Positions 50,627 to 59,664 of a stretch of DNA of 64,000 bases are shown piece by piece; the stretch's first letter is position 1, and each line of letters begins with the position of its first letter. The position numbers and the translations under genes are program-made. Origin of the DNA: Niastella koreensis GR20-10. Its GTDB lineage: Bacteria > Bacteroidota > Bacteroidia > Chitinophagales > Chitinophagaceae. The stretch is from contig NC_016609.1 in NCBI RefSeq assembly GCF_000246855.1, forward strand, positions 6,956,744 through 7,020,743, given 5' to 3'. The notes under the pieces were generated by a model. It was not told the origin of the DNA. It did not search any database and saw only the letters and a program-made list of their open reading frames with translations.

Positions 50627-51787
50627 ATGACGTTGAAACAGATTATCGGCAAACTGCATTTATGGTTGGGACTGGCATCGGGGCTGGTGGTATTGATCGT
50701 TGCCGGCACCGGCACCCTGCTGGTGTTTGAAGATGAGCTGGACGAATGGGCCAACAAAGACTTCTTCGCTGTTGCTGTACCGCAAAATGCGCAACGGGTA
50801 TCGGTAGACAGTATGTATCATGCTGCCAAAGCTTATGACAGCTCGCTTAAAATTACCCGCATTTACCTGGAAAGCAAGGCGCCCGAAAGATCGGCGATCT
50901 TCTATGCTAAAAAGAAAAAAACAAATACCTGGCATATTGCCGTTAACCCGTATACCGGTAAAGTAATAAGGGCCAGGAACCTTGACAAACGCTTTTTTGG
51001 CGTGGTACTGAACCTGCATCGTCATTTGTGTATGAACGAAGTGGGCAAAACCATTACCCACGCCTCCTGCCTCATTTTTGTACTGATGGTTATTACCGGT
51101 TTGGTATTGTGGTGGCCCAAACGCTGGCACATCCTGAAACAACGCACCCGTATTGCCTGGTCATCAAAATGGAAACGGCTGAACTGGGACCTGCATGCAG
51201 TAGGTGGTTTTTATGTACACATTGTGCTATTGGCTATTGGCTTAACAGGTCTGGTATTTGCCTATCCCTGGTTTAGCAACCTCGTATACCAGTTGGCCGA
51301 TGGCAAACCTGCCCCTAAAAAAGAAGCGCCTGCCAACACGGTTAAAGAGCCCATTAAAGCCGGCTTTTATGAATCGTTATACGATCAGGCAAATGCGAAA
51401 CTTCCTTACAAAGGACGGGTCACCATTCTTTTTCCTGAAAAAGACAGCCTGGCGATTACAGTTAACAAGGTAAACCGCGAGGCAGTTGTAGACAACATTG
51501 TTGATGTGTTATATTTTGAAAAAGGCACCGGGCATTTATTGAAGGAAAGCCTGTTCAAAAATTCCTCAACCGGCAATAAGATCCGCCGGATGAACTTACC
51601 CATACATACCGGCAAACTGTTTGGCTGGCCAACCCAGATCCTGGCACTGATTGCCGCCCTGGTGGCATTCTCGCTGCCGATAACGGGGTTTTTAATTTAC
51701 TGGGTGGGAAGAAAAAAGCGGTTGGCTAAAAAGGTTAAGAACCCGGTGCGTATCACCTCTAAGCAGGAAGAAAGCGCAGCTGTATAA
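50627..51787 (+). CDS. PepSY-associated membrane protein
   Basis: 386 residues. Four membrane helices (about 12-32, 140-160, 190-210 and 335-360) surround periplasmic PepSY-type regions; conserved features are MTLKQIIGKLHLWLGLASG, LHRHLCMNEVGKTITHASC and WDLHAVGGFYV. His residues in the membrane helices match the PiuB/FsrB group that serves siderophore iron release or reduction. It lies 300 bp after the receptor gene on the same strand, in the usual receptor-PepSY order, but a terminator-like hairpin separates the two. Confidence 0.88.
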   Translation: MTLKQIIGKLHLWLGLASGLVVLIVAGTGTLLVFEDELDEWANKDFFAVAVPQNAQRVSVDSMYHAAKAYDSSLKITRIYLESKAPERSAIFYAKKKKTNTWHIAVNPYTGKVIRARNLDKRFFGVVLNLHRHLCMNEVGKTITHASCLIFVLMVITGLVLWWPKRWHILKQRTRIAWSSKWKRLNWDLHAVGGFYVHIVLLAIGLTGLVFAYPWFSNLVYQLADGKPAPKKEAPANTVKEPIKAGFYESLYDQANAKLPYKGRVTILFPEKDSLAITVNKVNREAVVDNIVDVLYFEKGTGHLLKESLFKNSSTGNKIRRMNLPIHTGKLFGWPTQILALIAALVAFSLPITGFLIYWVGRKKRLAKKVKNPVRITSKQEESAAV

Positions 51788-51807
51788 AAGAAATATATTA
51801 ATGATTT

Positions 51808-51835
51808 AAAGCTCCCGATCCTGTCGGGGGCTTTT
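51808..51835 (+). terminator. Rho-independent terminator after the PepSY gene
   Basis: AAAGCTCCCGA pairs with TCGGGGGCTTT (one G-T), then TT. Confidence 0.8.
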
Positions 51836-51876
51836 TATTTTACCGGTATTTAGAACGGCGGCGTATTGGACTTAAC

Positions 51877-52611
51877 TTACTTCAATTCCTTCAACAGCTC
51901 CTGCGCTTTATCATATTTGGCGGCATCGGCAGGGATCTTCTGTAACCATTCCTTACAGGCTTCCCTGTTCTTTTCTGTTAAATAACCCAGCGCCTGAAAG
52001 AACGCCCCTTCATATTTAAAAGCCGATTGCCCCGCGTACAATGCGTCAAAGATCCGCCTGGCTTCCGGCACGCGACCGCTTTTCAATAATGCAACCCCGT
52101 AATAGAAGTTTACGTAACTATTGGCGGTATCCCGTTCCTTTACCTGTTGCAACAAAGTAACTGCATTGGAATAATCTTTTTTATTAAACGCTGATACCGC
52201 CTGTTGCAATATGTTATCTGCATTATCGCCCCGTTCAACCGGCGCCGCCATACTGGTTTCAGCAAATTTATTGAACAGGTTGGGTTTCCATGGCTGCCAC
52301 ACAAACACCACGGCAATCAGAATGGCTGCTACGGCTACTGCGCCGCGCAGGTATTTTTTGAACGGAATCACTTTTGCCGGTTGCGAAGCTGCGCCAGAGA
52401 ACCCACCCCGCAGCGATTGCAGGGTATGCTGCAATTGCTGCCGTTGCTCATCGGCGTTGAAGTGTTGTTGAAGGGTTGTACCCACTTCCTGGTATAAGGC
52501 CAGTTGCTGACGCAGCCCTTCATCCGAAGCCAGGCTGGCTTCAAAAGCCAACCGTTCTTCAGCTGTCATTTCACCCTCAACATACCGCGCAATATCGTTG
52601 TAAGTACTCAT
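51877..52611 (-). CDS. Membrane TPR protein, probable anti-sigma factor
   Basis: 244 residues: a cytoplasmic N-terminal domain (1-85, MSTYNDIARYVEGEMTAEER with the EGEM...ERLAFE pattern of anti-sigma zinc-finger-like domains, but without His/Cys ligands), one membrane helix at 88-106, and a periplasmic part (107-244) with tetratricopeptide-like repeats (NADNILQQAVSAFNKKDYSNAV and following). It begins 3 bp after the ECF sigma gene on the same strand. Position and topology make it the likely partner that holds the sigma factor at the membrane and senses a periplasmic protein via its TPR part. Not proven by sequence. Confidence 0.8.
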   Translation of the reverse strand: MSTYNDIARYVEGEMTAEERLAFEASLASDEGLRQQLALYQEVGTTLQQHFNADEQRQQLQHTLQSLRGGFSGAASQPAKVIPFKKYLRGAVAVAAILIAVVFVWQPWKPNLFNKFAETSMAAPVERGDNADNILQQAVSAFNKKDYSNAVTLLQQVKERDTANSYVNFYYGVALLKSGRVPEARRIFDALYAGQSAFKYEGAFFQALGYLTEKNREACKEWLQKIPADAAKYDKAQELLKELK

Positions 52612-52614
52612 AAT

Positions 52615-53187
52615 TTATTTCCATTCGGATAATTGTGTATGTATCATTTTAGTCAATGCCGCCATACATTCACTTTTCTTTTTACGCAGGTACCCATAGG
52701 AAACCTTTAACTGTTCGGCTATCAATGCCTGGTCGTCACCGCTCAGGCATTTCCTGATGATATCTCTACAGGCATCGCCCAGCATTTCAAAACATTGCAG
52801 GAACACCTGCAAACGCTGGTCGTTTTGCTTCATTTGCTCCGCCAGGGCAAACACATCTTCACCTATAGATACATCGCCGAACTCTTTTGTTACCGGTTCA
52901 CGCCCTCTTTTTTTCAAAACATTTAACCATTTCCTTTTACAGATCAATAAAAGAAAGGGCTCAAACGGACACGTGAGCTGTAGTTGTTTGTTTGTTGCCT
53001 GGTTATATATATCTATTAAAGCCTCCTGAAAGATATCGGCAGCATCCTCTTCGCTCCCGCTATTGGCTATAATATAGTGTTTGATCTTTCCCGCGAATTT
53101 GTCGTAGATCTCCCGAACGATCACCACATCGTTTTGTAACAGGGCAGTTATGTAACGCTGGTCGGTATGGATGATGGTAGGTTGCAC
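52615..53187 (-). CDS. ECF RNA polymerase sigma factor
   Basis: 190 residues. Region 2 (EEDAADIFQEALIDIYNQ) binds the polymerase and -10 region; region 4 (about 135-185, LIAEQLKVSYGYLRKKKSECM) contacts the -35. The length is usual for ECF sigma factors. It is divergent from the lipoprotein gene at 53306, the first of three genes that are probably its targets, and is followed immediately by the TPR anti-sigma candidate. Confidence 0.9.
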   Translation of the reverse strand: MQPTIIHTDQRYITALLQNDVVIVREIYDKFAGKIKHYIIANSGSEEDAADIFQEALIDIYNQATNKQLQLTCPFEPFLLLICKRKWLNVLKKRGREPVTKEFGDVSIGEDVFALAEQMKQNDQRLQVFLQCFEMLGDACRDIIRKCLSGDDQALIAEQLKVSYGYLRKKKSECMAALTKMIHTQLSEWK

Positions 53188-53305
53188 TTACCAAATATAT
53201 ACAGGTTCTCAGGCACTTACAACTTTCTCAAAAAAACTTTGAAAAAGGGGGGTAACAAAAGATCACCCCCGTTGATATACTTCTGAAACCAAATAATAAT
53301 CAATT
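53188..53305. promoter_or_regulatory. Divergent promoter region of the sigma/CHAT cluster
   Basis: 118 bp between the sigma gene and the lipoprotein gene. It contains a GGGGGGTAACAAAAGATCACC stretch (from about 53247) with GGGGGT and ACCCCC as a 6-bp inverted repeat, about 40 bp before the lipoprotein ATG. The GTAAC word may be part of an ECF-dependent promoter; this is a guess. Confidence 0.4.
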
Positions 53306-54268
53306 ATGAAAACGACATTATTATCAACAGCAATAGTAGCTACAGCCATTATTTCCCTGTCTTCCTGTAAAAAAGATAAAAGCACCCCGCCCAACTATGC
53401 AAAGGCCGATGACTTTATGGCCTCACATGCAATTAAAACACAATCTTTCACCGGTAATGCCACCGCAGGCTTTACTATAACCGGTGAAAAAGGAGCTAAA
53501 GTAACCTTTGCACCAAATGCGTTTGTCGATGGCAATGGTGCTGTAATAAGTGGCACTGTAACAGTTACGCTTAAAGAAGTATTAAGCAAAAAGGATGTGC
53601 TGTTTTCCGGTGTAATGACCGAATCGAATGGCCAGTTGCTTGAATCGGGTGGTGAGTTACTGGTAAAAGCACAAAAAGATGGTGCTGATATTCGCCTGAA
53701 CCCGGCCCTGGGCAACGATGGCGCTAAAGTTGAAATACCCAAGGTGATGAACAATAAAGATATGGGGCTGTTTGTTCAGGATAAAAGACAAAATCCCCAG
53801 GGTGGCGGCACCGGCGGCAGCCAACAACCTGCAAGCCCGTATACCTGGAACCCCGCTCCTTATTATCCTTTTGGCAATGGTCCTAACAGCTATACTTTCT
53901 CGTTGCCTTCTTTTACCTGGGTTAACTGCGATCGTTTCTACAGCGACCCCAATCCTAAAACAACCATTACCGCCTTACCTGCTTTCCAGGATAATAACCA
54001 GGTGAGTGACTTACAGGTAATGCTGGTATTCAAAAATATTACCACTGTAATTACCCTGCCTTTCGATTATACGGTACAACAATTCCAGTCATACCAAAAC
54101 TCATTACCCATAGGCTTACAGGCCAATCTTATTATCATTGGAAAAGACAGCGACGGGTTCATTCAATTCGGCACACAGCCAGTTACCATCAGTGCCAACA
54201 TGCACATCGATGCTCCGATCCATAAAGCAACTCAGGCTGAAGTTGATGCTTTCCTCGCAACCATTTAA
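53306..54268 (+). CDS. Lipoprotein of unknown function
   Basis: 320 residues with a lipobox (SLSSC, C21) followed by KKDK, so it is a lipid-anchored envelope protein. The middle contains a repeated beta pattern (FTITGEKGAKVTFAPNAFVD, VTVTLKEVLSKKDVLFSGVM) reminiscent of a ZU5-like or adhesin sandwich, then a Gly/Pro/Asn-rich linker and a second beta region. I do not recognise a family. It is the first gene of a plus-strand cluster (lipoprotein, PKD, CHAT) that faces the ECF sigma factor. Confidence 0.75.
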   Translation: MKTTLLSTAIVATAIISLSSCKKDKSTPPNYAKADDFMASHAIKTQSFTGNATAGFTITGEKGAKVTFAPNAFVDGNGAVISGTVTVTLKEVLSKKDVLFSGVMTESNGQLLESGGELLVKAQKDGADIRLNPALGNDGAKVEIPKVMNNKDMGLFVQDKRQNPQGGGTGGSQQPASPYTWNPAPYYPFGNGPNSYTFSLPSFTWVNCDRFYSDPNPKTTITALPAFQDNNQVSDLQVMLVFKNITTVITLPFDYTVQQFQSYQNSLPIGLQANLIIIGKDSDGFIQFGTQPVTISANMHIDAPIHKATQAEVDAFLATI

Positions 54269-54300
54269 AAACGGGGCTATCAATAATCTATCTGTACTCT

Positions 54301-54332
54301 TCCCGGTCGGCGCCTGCCGACCGGGATTTTTA
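54301..54332 (+). terminator. Terminator between the lipoprotein and PKD genes
   Basis: Perfect 11-bp stem TCCCGGTCGGC/GCCGACCGGGA followed by TTTTT. It may act as a partial terminator within the cluster, giving more lipoprotein than downstream product. Confidence 0.8.
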
Positions 54333-54367
54333 CCTGTAATTAATTATATTTAAAAAATCTTTCACTA

Positions 54368-56350
54368 ATGATATCATACAAAACCCTGTTATGGCCGTTG
54401 CTGTTTTTATGTATGATAGGTTCCGCCCGTGCCCAGGTAAACGATACGGCCGCTGCTGATATCGATCCGCAGATCGATAACAACCTGGTAAAGTTTGGCG
54501 CGTCCCTGCGTCCGTTACACCAGGTAGCAGGCGCACCGGTTGCATTTTACTCCTATTTCTGGGAGTTTGGGGATGGCAGTTATAGCTTTGAAAAAGAACC
54601 AGTGCATATTTATAAAGATACCGGCAACTATGACGTTCGCTTATATGCCACCAATAACTACGACGATGGTAAAAAACCCAATACCCGCCCCCGCCGGTTG
54701 CGCGTGAACAGCCGTTCCATGCTGGCAAATAATAAAACGCCCGTCTTTTTTACCGGCGACGGTTCTCTCGAAATAAAAGCGAACCAACAGCCCAAACCGG
54801 GGGAAGACATGGTATTGCTCATCGGCTACCGCAATAAAAACAATGCCGCCGCCCCAATGAGCGGTTCAATTATGTTGTTGTATAATGAAAAGCAATTCTC
54901 CCAAAACTGCTTCGATGTTTCAGACACGCGCAGCTATCACCAGGAAAAATCCATCGCCGTTGAATCCATGATGGCCTGGATGCCGCAGACAGACGCTATT
55001 GAACAAAAGGAAGCAGCCAATGGATTGTTCTCCGTTTCTGCTGGAGTGAATGGCCCAACGGCCGACAAACGGCAAATGCTGCAACAGGTAAAACAGGAAA
55101 TGAATACTTTTCGCCAACATACCATCTGGCGGATAAGCGATGTTCAAAAAGGGGATGAACAATTTATGTTCGTTACCGTCAATACCCTGCCCGACATGAT
55201 AAAAGACACGAATGCGGTGGTTACGATCTCAGGCTTATTCATTCCTGATGACCCTTCCATGGAGATGGAGAAATTCAATCTCGAGCTGCAAATAGTAGCA
55301 TCGCACGATCCCAATCGCATGCAATTAAAGAACAGGAAGCTGAACTATCGTTTTACCAGAAAGAATAAGGACAATACTTACAAAGTACAGTTTCAGAATA
55401 CCGGCAAAGGACCGGCAAAAAAAGTAGCTATTACCATCACTATGCCTGGCATGCTGAATACCGCTTCACTGGAACTGGTTGATATGAAACCTAAATGCCC
55501 GTTATGTGAAACAGCAACAGGCAATCAAAGTTGTATAGATACGGTGGTTACCAACGACAGCATTCAGTTTATCTTCAACAACATTTACCTGCCGGGCACC
55601 CAACAGGATGGGGTCTCTGATCCTGATTCTACCAAAGGTTATATAAAATACCGCATTCGTTTTGCAAAGAATATGCACAAGCAATCCTTTCAAAGCCGGG
55701 CAGCTATCGTATTCGATAAAAATGAACCGGTATATACCAATCGCTCCACAGGTAGTTTTAAGAAGGGTATTTCTCCAGGTATTATCATAGGGCTTGGTTC
55801 AACCATTGGCGCTGCTGTAAACAATATTGCATCCCGGCAGTATACGCTGGGCTTTACTGTTTCTGAATACGCAGCCTACAAAAAGTATTTGCAGTGGGAA
55901 CTATTCCTTCGGTCAGATGAATCGTTCGAACGTTTTGTAACACGCCGGCAGGGTGGCGATACTATTCTAAATGGCAGAGCATACAAGGTACAGTACCGCG
56001 ACAGTTATCAAAAAATAAAGGTAGCTTCCATGGAACTCGTTCCTTTTGAATTCAGGTATAACCTGGCCTCTTTTGTTTCAGCAGGGGCAGGTATGCTGGC
56101 TTCGGTAGAAGTGAGCCGCAACACCACCAACACTATACGAGGTTTGTTATTTGATGCCAATGGCGGTACACTTGCCCTGGATGGAGAAGTGGGCAAACAA
56201 AAAGAATCGTTCACTACTTTTCGCGGCGCCGTGTTTGCCGATGTACAATTGGGTGTGGTAAGAACCGGTCCGGCGGCAGGTGTTCGCTTTTATCAATATC
56301 TGAATCCATCATACAGGAATGTTATGTTGTATGCCAGCTGGAAGTTTTAA
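54368..56350 (+). CDS. Secreted PKD-domain protein
   Basis: 660 residues. Signal peptide (MISYKTLLWPLLFLCMIGSARAQ), then a PKD module with the FWEFGDGSYSFEKEPVHIYK motif around residues 62-85. A long middle region includes several beta-rich segments and a CPLC...C cysteine group near 378-390. The C-terminal quarter (about 460-660) alternates short strands and ends in LYASWKF, as outer-membrane barrel proteins do. It may be an outer-membrane protein exposing a PKD domain to the periplasm. It is 30 bp upstream of the CHAT gene. Confidence 0.8.
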   Translation: MISYKTLLWPLLFLCMIGSARAQVNDTAAADIDPQIDNNLVKFGASLRPLHQVAGAPVAFYSYFWEFGDGSYSFEKEPVHIYKDTGNYDVRLYATNNYDDGKKPNTRPRRLRVNSRSMLANNKTPVFFTGDGSLEIKANQQPKPGEDMVLLIGYRNKNNAAAPMSGSIMLLYNEKQFSQNCFDVSDTRSYHQEKSIAVESMMAWMPQTDAIEQKEAANGLFSVSAGVNGPTADKRQMLQQVKQEMNTFRQHTIWRISDVQKGDEQFMFVTVNTLPDMIKDTNAVVTISGLFIPDDPSMEMEKFNLELQIVASHDPNRMQLKNRKLNYRFTRKNKDNTYKVQFQNTGKGPAKKVAITITMPGMLNTASLELVDMKPKCPLCETATGNQSCIDTVVTNDSIQFIFNNIYLPGTQQDGVSDPDSTKGYIKYRIRFAKNMHKQSFQSRAAIVFDKNEPVYTNRSTGSFKKGISPGIIIGLGSTIGAAVNNIASRQYTLGFTVSEYAAYKKYLQWELFLRSDESFERFVTRRQGGDTILNGRAYKVQYRDSYQKIKVASMELVPFEFRYNLASFVSAGAGMLASVEVSRNTTNTIRGLLFDANGGTLALDGEVGKQKESFTTFRGAVFADVQLGVVRTGPAAGVRFYQYLNPSYRNVMLYASWKF

Positions 56351-56380
56351 TTACCTATCTTTAGTCAAATTAAAAATCTG

Positions 56381-59110
56381 ATGGATCGCTGCCTGCACAA
56401 GGTAGTTTGTTATATTTTCTTTTATACCCTCATTGCTGCCGGCGTGGCGCAGGCATCGCCCGATAGTACTTCCCTTCCACCCCACCTGGTTAAAAAACTC
56501 AACAACCTTCGTCAAAAAGACGACCTGGAATACTGGATCTATGAGCGTATGATGTATGTAGAGAAAGATCCGCCCGCCCGTATTGGTTTCCTCATGCATT
56601 CACAACAGGAGGCCTGGCGTACCTATAAAACATATTATGAGCGGCTGGCCTGGTTCGATCTGTTATCGGTACAGGGTTATTATCAATTGCAAACAGGAAA
56701 CATTATAGCTTCTATAAACGCTTATGAAGCCGCACTGGCGTTTTATGAATCTTACCCGTTGCCAGACGCCAATATCATTGAAACGGTATTAAAACCCCTG
56801 GGGAATAATTATACCCGTTTATCCGATTACAATACGGCCCTGTTCATTCATCATAAAACAATGGCGCTGGCCCGCAAGGTCAACAACAACAACCTGATCG
56901 CCTCCACCTACAGCAATATGGCCATCTGCGCCCATTCGCAGGACGACCTGCCAGCCGCTACCACTTATTGCCAGGAAGGACTTCGCTTTGCATCACCCCA
57001 AACAGCTTTGTATGGATTACTGCTCAGCACCCGGGCCAACATTTTACTGGCGCAACAACGCTACGACTCTGCCGAAATCATTTGCCGACTGGCTTTAAAA
57101 AAACTGCAGCAGCATCAACAGGAAGCACCTGCACTATACTGGCATGCAGGCGCTTTACAAACAGCCGCCAGCATTGCGATGCAAATGCAACATTATAGCC
57201 AGGCCATGACCTATGCAAAACAGGCAGCACAATTATTACAGGATCATTTCCCGTTAACCAGGCAACGGGAAAAAGCCAAACTACAGGTATTGTTGGGTGA
57301 TATAACCCTAAAAACAGGTAACAGTAAACAAGCGCTCAGGTATTATCACCAGGCTTTACAAATATTACTGCCTGGCTGGCAACAGGCCAATGATAAACTC
57401 GTTCCTGAAACAGCACAACTCTACAGCGAAAACACCCTGGCGGATGCACTTTTTGGAAAAGCCTCGGCACTGGCGCAACTGCACCAGCCGCAGCAAGCGT
57501 TGCAACATTATATAAGCGGATTTTGGGCTACAGGCAAACTCAGGAAGGAATTATTTTACACGGAATCAAAGCTGAAAGAAATAACAGACAATCGCTTACG
57601 GGTGGAAGCTGCCATCAAACTCGCCTACAACCAATGGAAAACTACCAACAACAGGCAGTACCTGCAACAACTACTGCTCATCACCGAGTTGTCGCGGGCA
57701 CAGGTATTGATGGATGAACGCCAGTCACGGCTGGCTATGCCGGGCGCCTTGCCCGCCAACGACTCGTTATTAAAGCAAACAAAGCATTTGCAACAGGCCA
57801 TCGTTTATTACCAGCATGAATTGTTACAGGCTAAAGACAAAAAATATGTCACCAATTTATTACAACAGGCAGTATACGATCTTTCCTTATTGAATAAGAA
57901 TATGCAGCAACACAGTATCAACAATCCTGCATTGACCGAACAAACGCTGAACAACATTATTCAGCATTTGCCTGCCCGGGTTACCGTACTGGAACTGATA
58001 GCGGGCGCCGACAGCAGTTTTATCCTGGAATTAACCAGTAAAGGCATTCAATCTATACAGGTAATTGACAGTGCCCACCCAAACATCCCTGCCTTTATCC
58101 ATCATTGGTTTACCAATGGGCCAACCGCCATGATGAACCAACCGCAGGATTTTTATAACGACTGTTACAAGCTGTATCACGCTGTTTTCAAAAACCAAAC
58201 CTGGAACAAAGACCGGCGTTACATCCTGGTGCCAGATGGCGCCTTTAATTACCTGCCCTTTGACGCCCTGCTTACCAACGCAGCTTATCAAAATGATTTC
58301 AGCCAGTGGCCTTATTTATACAAACAGGCTACGTTATCACAGGCATATTCATTAGTTACCTGGTTTCAGCAACAAACTACTCAATATCCTTCCACCACAT
58401 TCACTGGCTTTTTTGTTTCAAAAGGCAAAAATGCCCAACAGGTTGCCCTTGACATTGAGGCCGAACATGAGGCGCTCAGTAAAAAAATAACCGGACAGTA
58501 TTATACCAATACCGCCGCCACCTGGAACGCATTCAATACCATCAGTGATTCAACCGGCATTCTGCACATCAGCACTCATGCCGTCTCATCCGCGTCCGAC
58601 TCATTCCCTTACCTGCAGTTGTACGATAAACCATTTTATTTATTCGATCTGCGGTACAAACATTTTTCCCCTGCATTGATAGTGCTCAGCGCCTGCAAAA
58701 CAGCCGATGGGGCTCCGCTTGCCGGGGAAGGGCTCAACAGCATCAGCAGGGGTTTTACAGCTGCCGGCGCCGGCGGCGTGATCTCCAGTCTGTGGAATGT
58801 AAACGATAAAACCGCCATTGCATTAATGCAATGCTTTTATGAGCAATTGCCTCAACAGGCAGATCCGGCAATTGCCTTGCATACGGCTAAACAACAATGG
58901 CTGCTAGAGGAAAAAGAAAATGCCACCATGCAATTGCCTTATTACTGGGCCGGGTTTATTTACAGTGGTCATTTGCAAAAAATAAGCGTGCCTGCCGTTC
59001 GCGCCAACAAGCGGCAATATTGGTTTGCCCTGCTTTTATTTATCCCCTGTGCATGGTATTTTGCATTGCGCCGGCGTAAAAAACATTCAGAAAGCCACCC
59101 GGCGAAATAA
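56381..59110 (+). CDS. Membrane-anchored TPR-CHAT protease
   Basis: 909 residues. Signal peptide (about 1-25), TPR repeats (about 60-390, for example NALLIASTYSNMAI-like repeats in NNNLIASTYSNMAICAHSQ), a helical linker, then a CHAT domain (about 600-865) with the caspase-like dyad H733 in HISTHAVSS and C772 in VLSACKTADG. Both catalytic residues are intact. A membrane helix at about 880-897 and a basic tail RRRKKHSESH place the protease in the periplasm, anchored to the inner membrane. It is the last gene of the sigma-facing cluster. The TPR-CHAT layout resembles CHAT proteases in signalling or defence systems, but those are mostly cytoplasmic. Confidence 0.88.
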   Translation: MDRCLHKVVCYIFFYTLIAAGVAQASPDSTSLPPHLVKKLNNLRQKDDLEYWIYERMMYVEKDPPARIGFLMHSQQEAWRTYKTYYERLAWFDLLSVQGYYQLQTGNIIASINAYEAALAFYESYPLPDANIIETVLKPLGNNYTRLSDYNTALFIHHKTMALARKVNNNNLIASTYSNMAICAHSQDDLPAATTYCQEGLRFASPQTALYGLLLSTRANILLAQQRYDSAEIICRLALKKLQQHQQEAPALYWHAGALQTAASIAMQMQHYSQAMTYAKQAAQLLQDHFPLTRQREKAKLQVLLGDITLKTGNSKQALRYYHQALQILLPGWQQANDKLVPETAQLYSENTLADALFGKASALAQLHQPQQALQHYISGFWATGKLRKELFYTESKLKEITDNRLRVEAAIKLAYNQWKTTNNRQYLQQLLLITELSRAQVLMDERQSRLAMPGALPANDSLLKQTKHLQQAIVYYQHELLQAKDKKYVTNLLQQAVYDLSLLNKNMQQHSINNPALTEQTLNNIIQHLPARVTVLELIAGADSSFILELTSKGIQSIQVIDSAHPNIPAFIHHWFTNGPTAMMNQPQDFYNDCYKLYHAVFKNQTWNKDRRYILVPDGAFNYLPFDALLTNAAYQNDFSQWPYLYKQATLSQAYSLVTWFQQQTTQYPSTTFTGFFVSKGKNAQQVALDIEAEHEALSKKITGQYYTNTAATWNAFNTISDSTGILHISTHAVSSASDSFPYLQLYDKPFYLFDLRYKHFSPALIVLSACKTADGAPLAGEGLNSISRGFTAAGAGGVISSLWNVNDKTAIALMQCFYEQLPQQADPAIALHTAKQQWLLEEKENATMQLPYYWAGFIYSGHLQKISVPAVRANKRQYWFALLLFIPCAWYFALRRRKKHSESHPAK

Positions 59111-59145
59111 TAGTATATTCACCGTTTGCACCTTTAATACCACGC

Positions 59146-59664
59146 ATGAAGGAAAACGGGCCCGCTGAGATGGCTTTATTTGAACAATGCATCGATTTTT
59201 TAAACAACGTCGTTGGAATTGAAACTTCCTTTAGAAAAATTGGCAATAAGAGTTTCTTACCAGGCCTTCTGATTAATAAGGGAACGATCATCATTGATAA
59301 AGATGCACTAGAGCATCCGGGTGATATTTTGCATGAAGCCGGCCATATTGCCATTGTACCGGCTTTTGAGCGGCTGGGTTTATCAGAAAAAGATATTGTC
59401 AAAAGAAGAAACCGGGAAGGAGAAGAGATCATGGCCATAGCCTGGTCCTATGCGGCCTGCATATATTTATCAATCGATCCGTTTTTTGTTTTTCATGAAG
59501 AGGGCTATCGCGGAGGCCGTGACTTTATAACAGACGGCTGCCGTGATAAAAATTATATTGGACTTGACATGCTAGAAAACATCGGCATGACTTTCAATGA
59601 CAAAAAAGCCAGAAAGTCAAATCAACTCCCTTATCCACATATGGTTAAATGGCTGCGTGCATAA
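59146..59664 (+). CDS. Small HExxH-containing protein
   Basis: 172 residues, no signal peptide or membrane segment. The only family-like feature is HEAGH at residues 63-67, a zinc-peptidase-type motif in GDILHEAGHIAIVP; a later glutamate (EEIMAIAWSYAA) could be the third ligand. Similar short HExxH proteins include the ImmA/IrrE group and toxin-like peptidases, but I cannot place it. It begins 35 bp after the CHAT gene and its last 20 bp overlap the convergent desaturase gene. Confidence 0.68.
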   Translation: MKENGPAEMALFEQCIDFLNNVVGIETSFRKIGNKSFLPGLLINKGTIIIDKDALEHPGDILHEAGHIAIVPAFERLGLSEKDIVKRRNREGEEIMAIAWSYAACIYLSIDPFFVFHEEGYRGGRDFITDGCRDKNYIGLDMLENIGMTFNDKKARKSNQLPYPHMVKWLRA

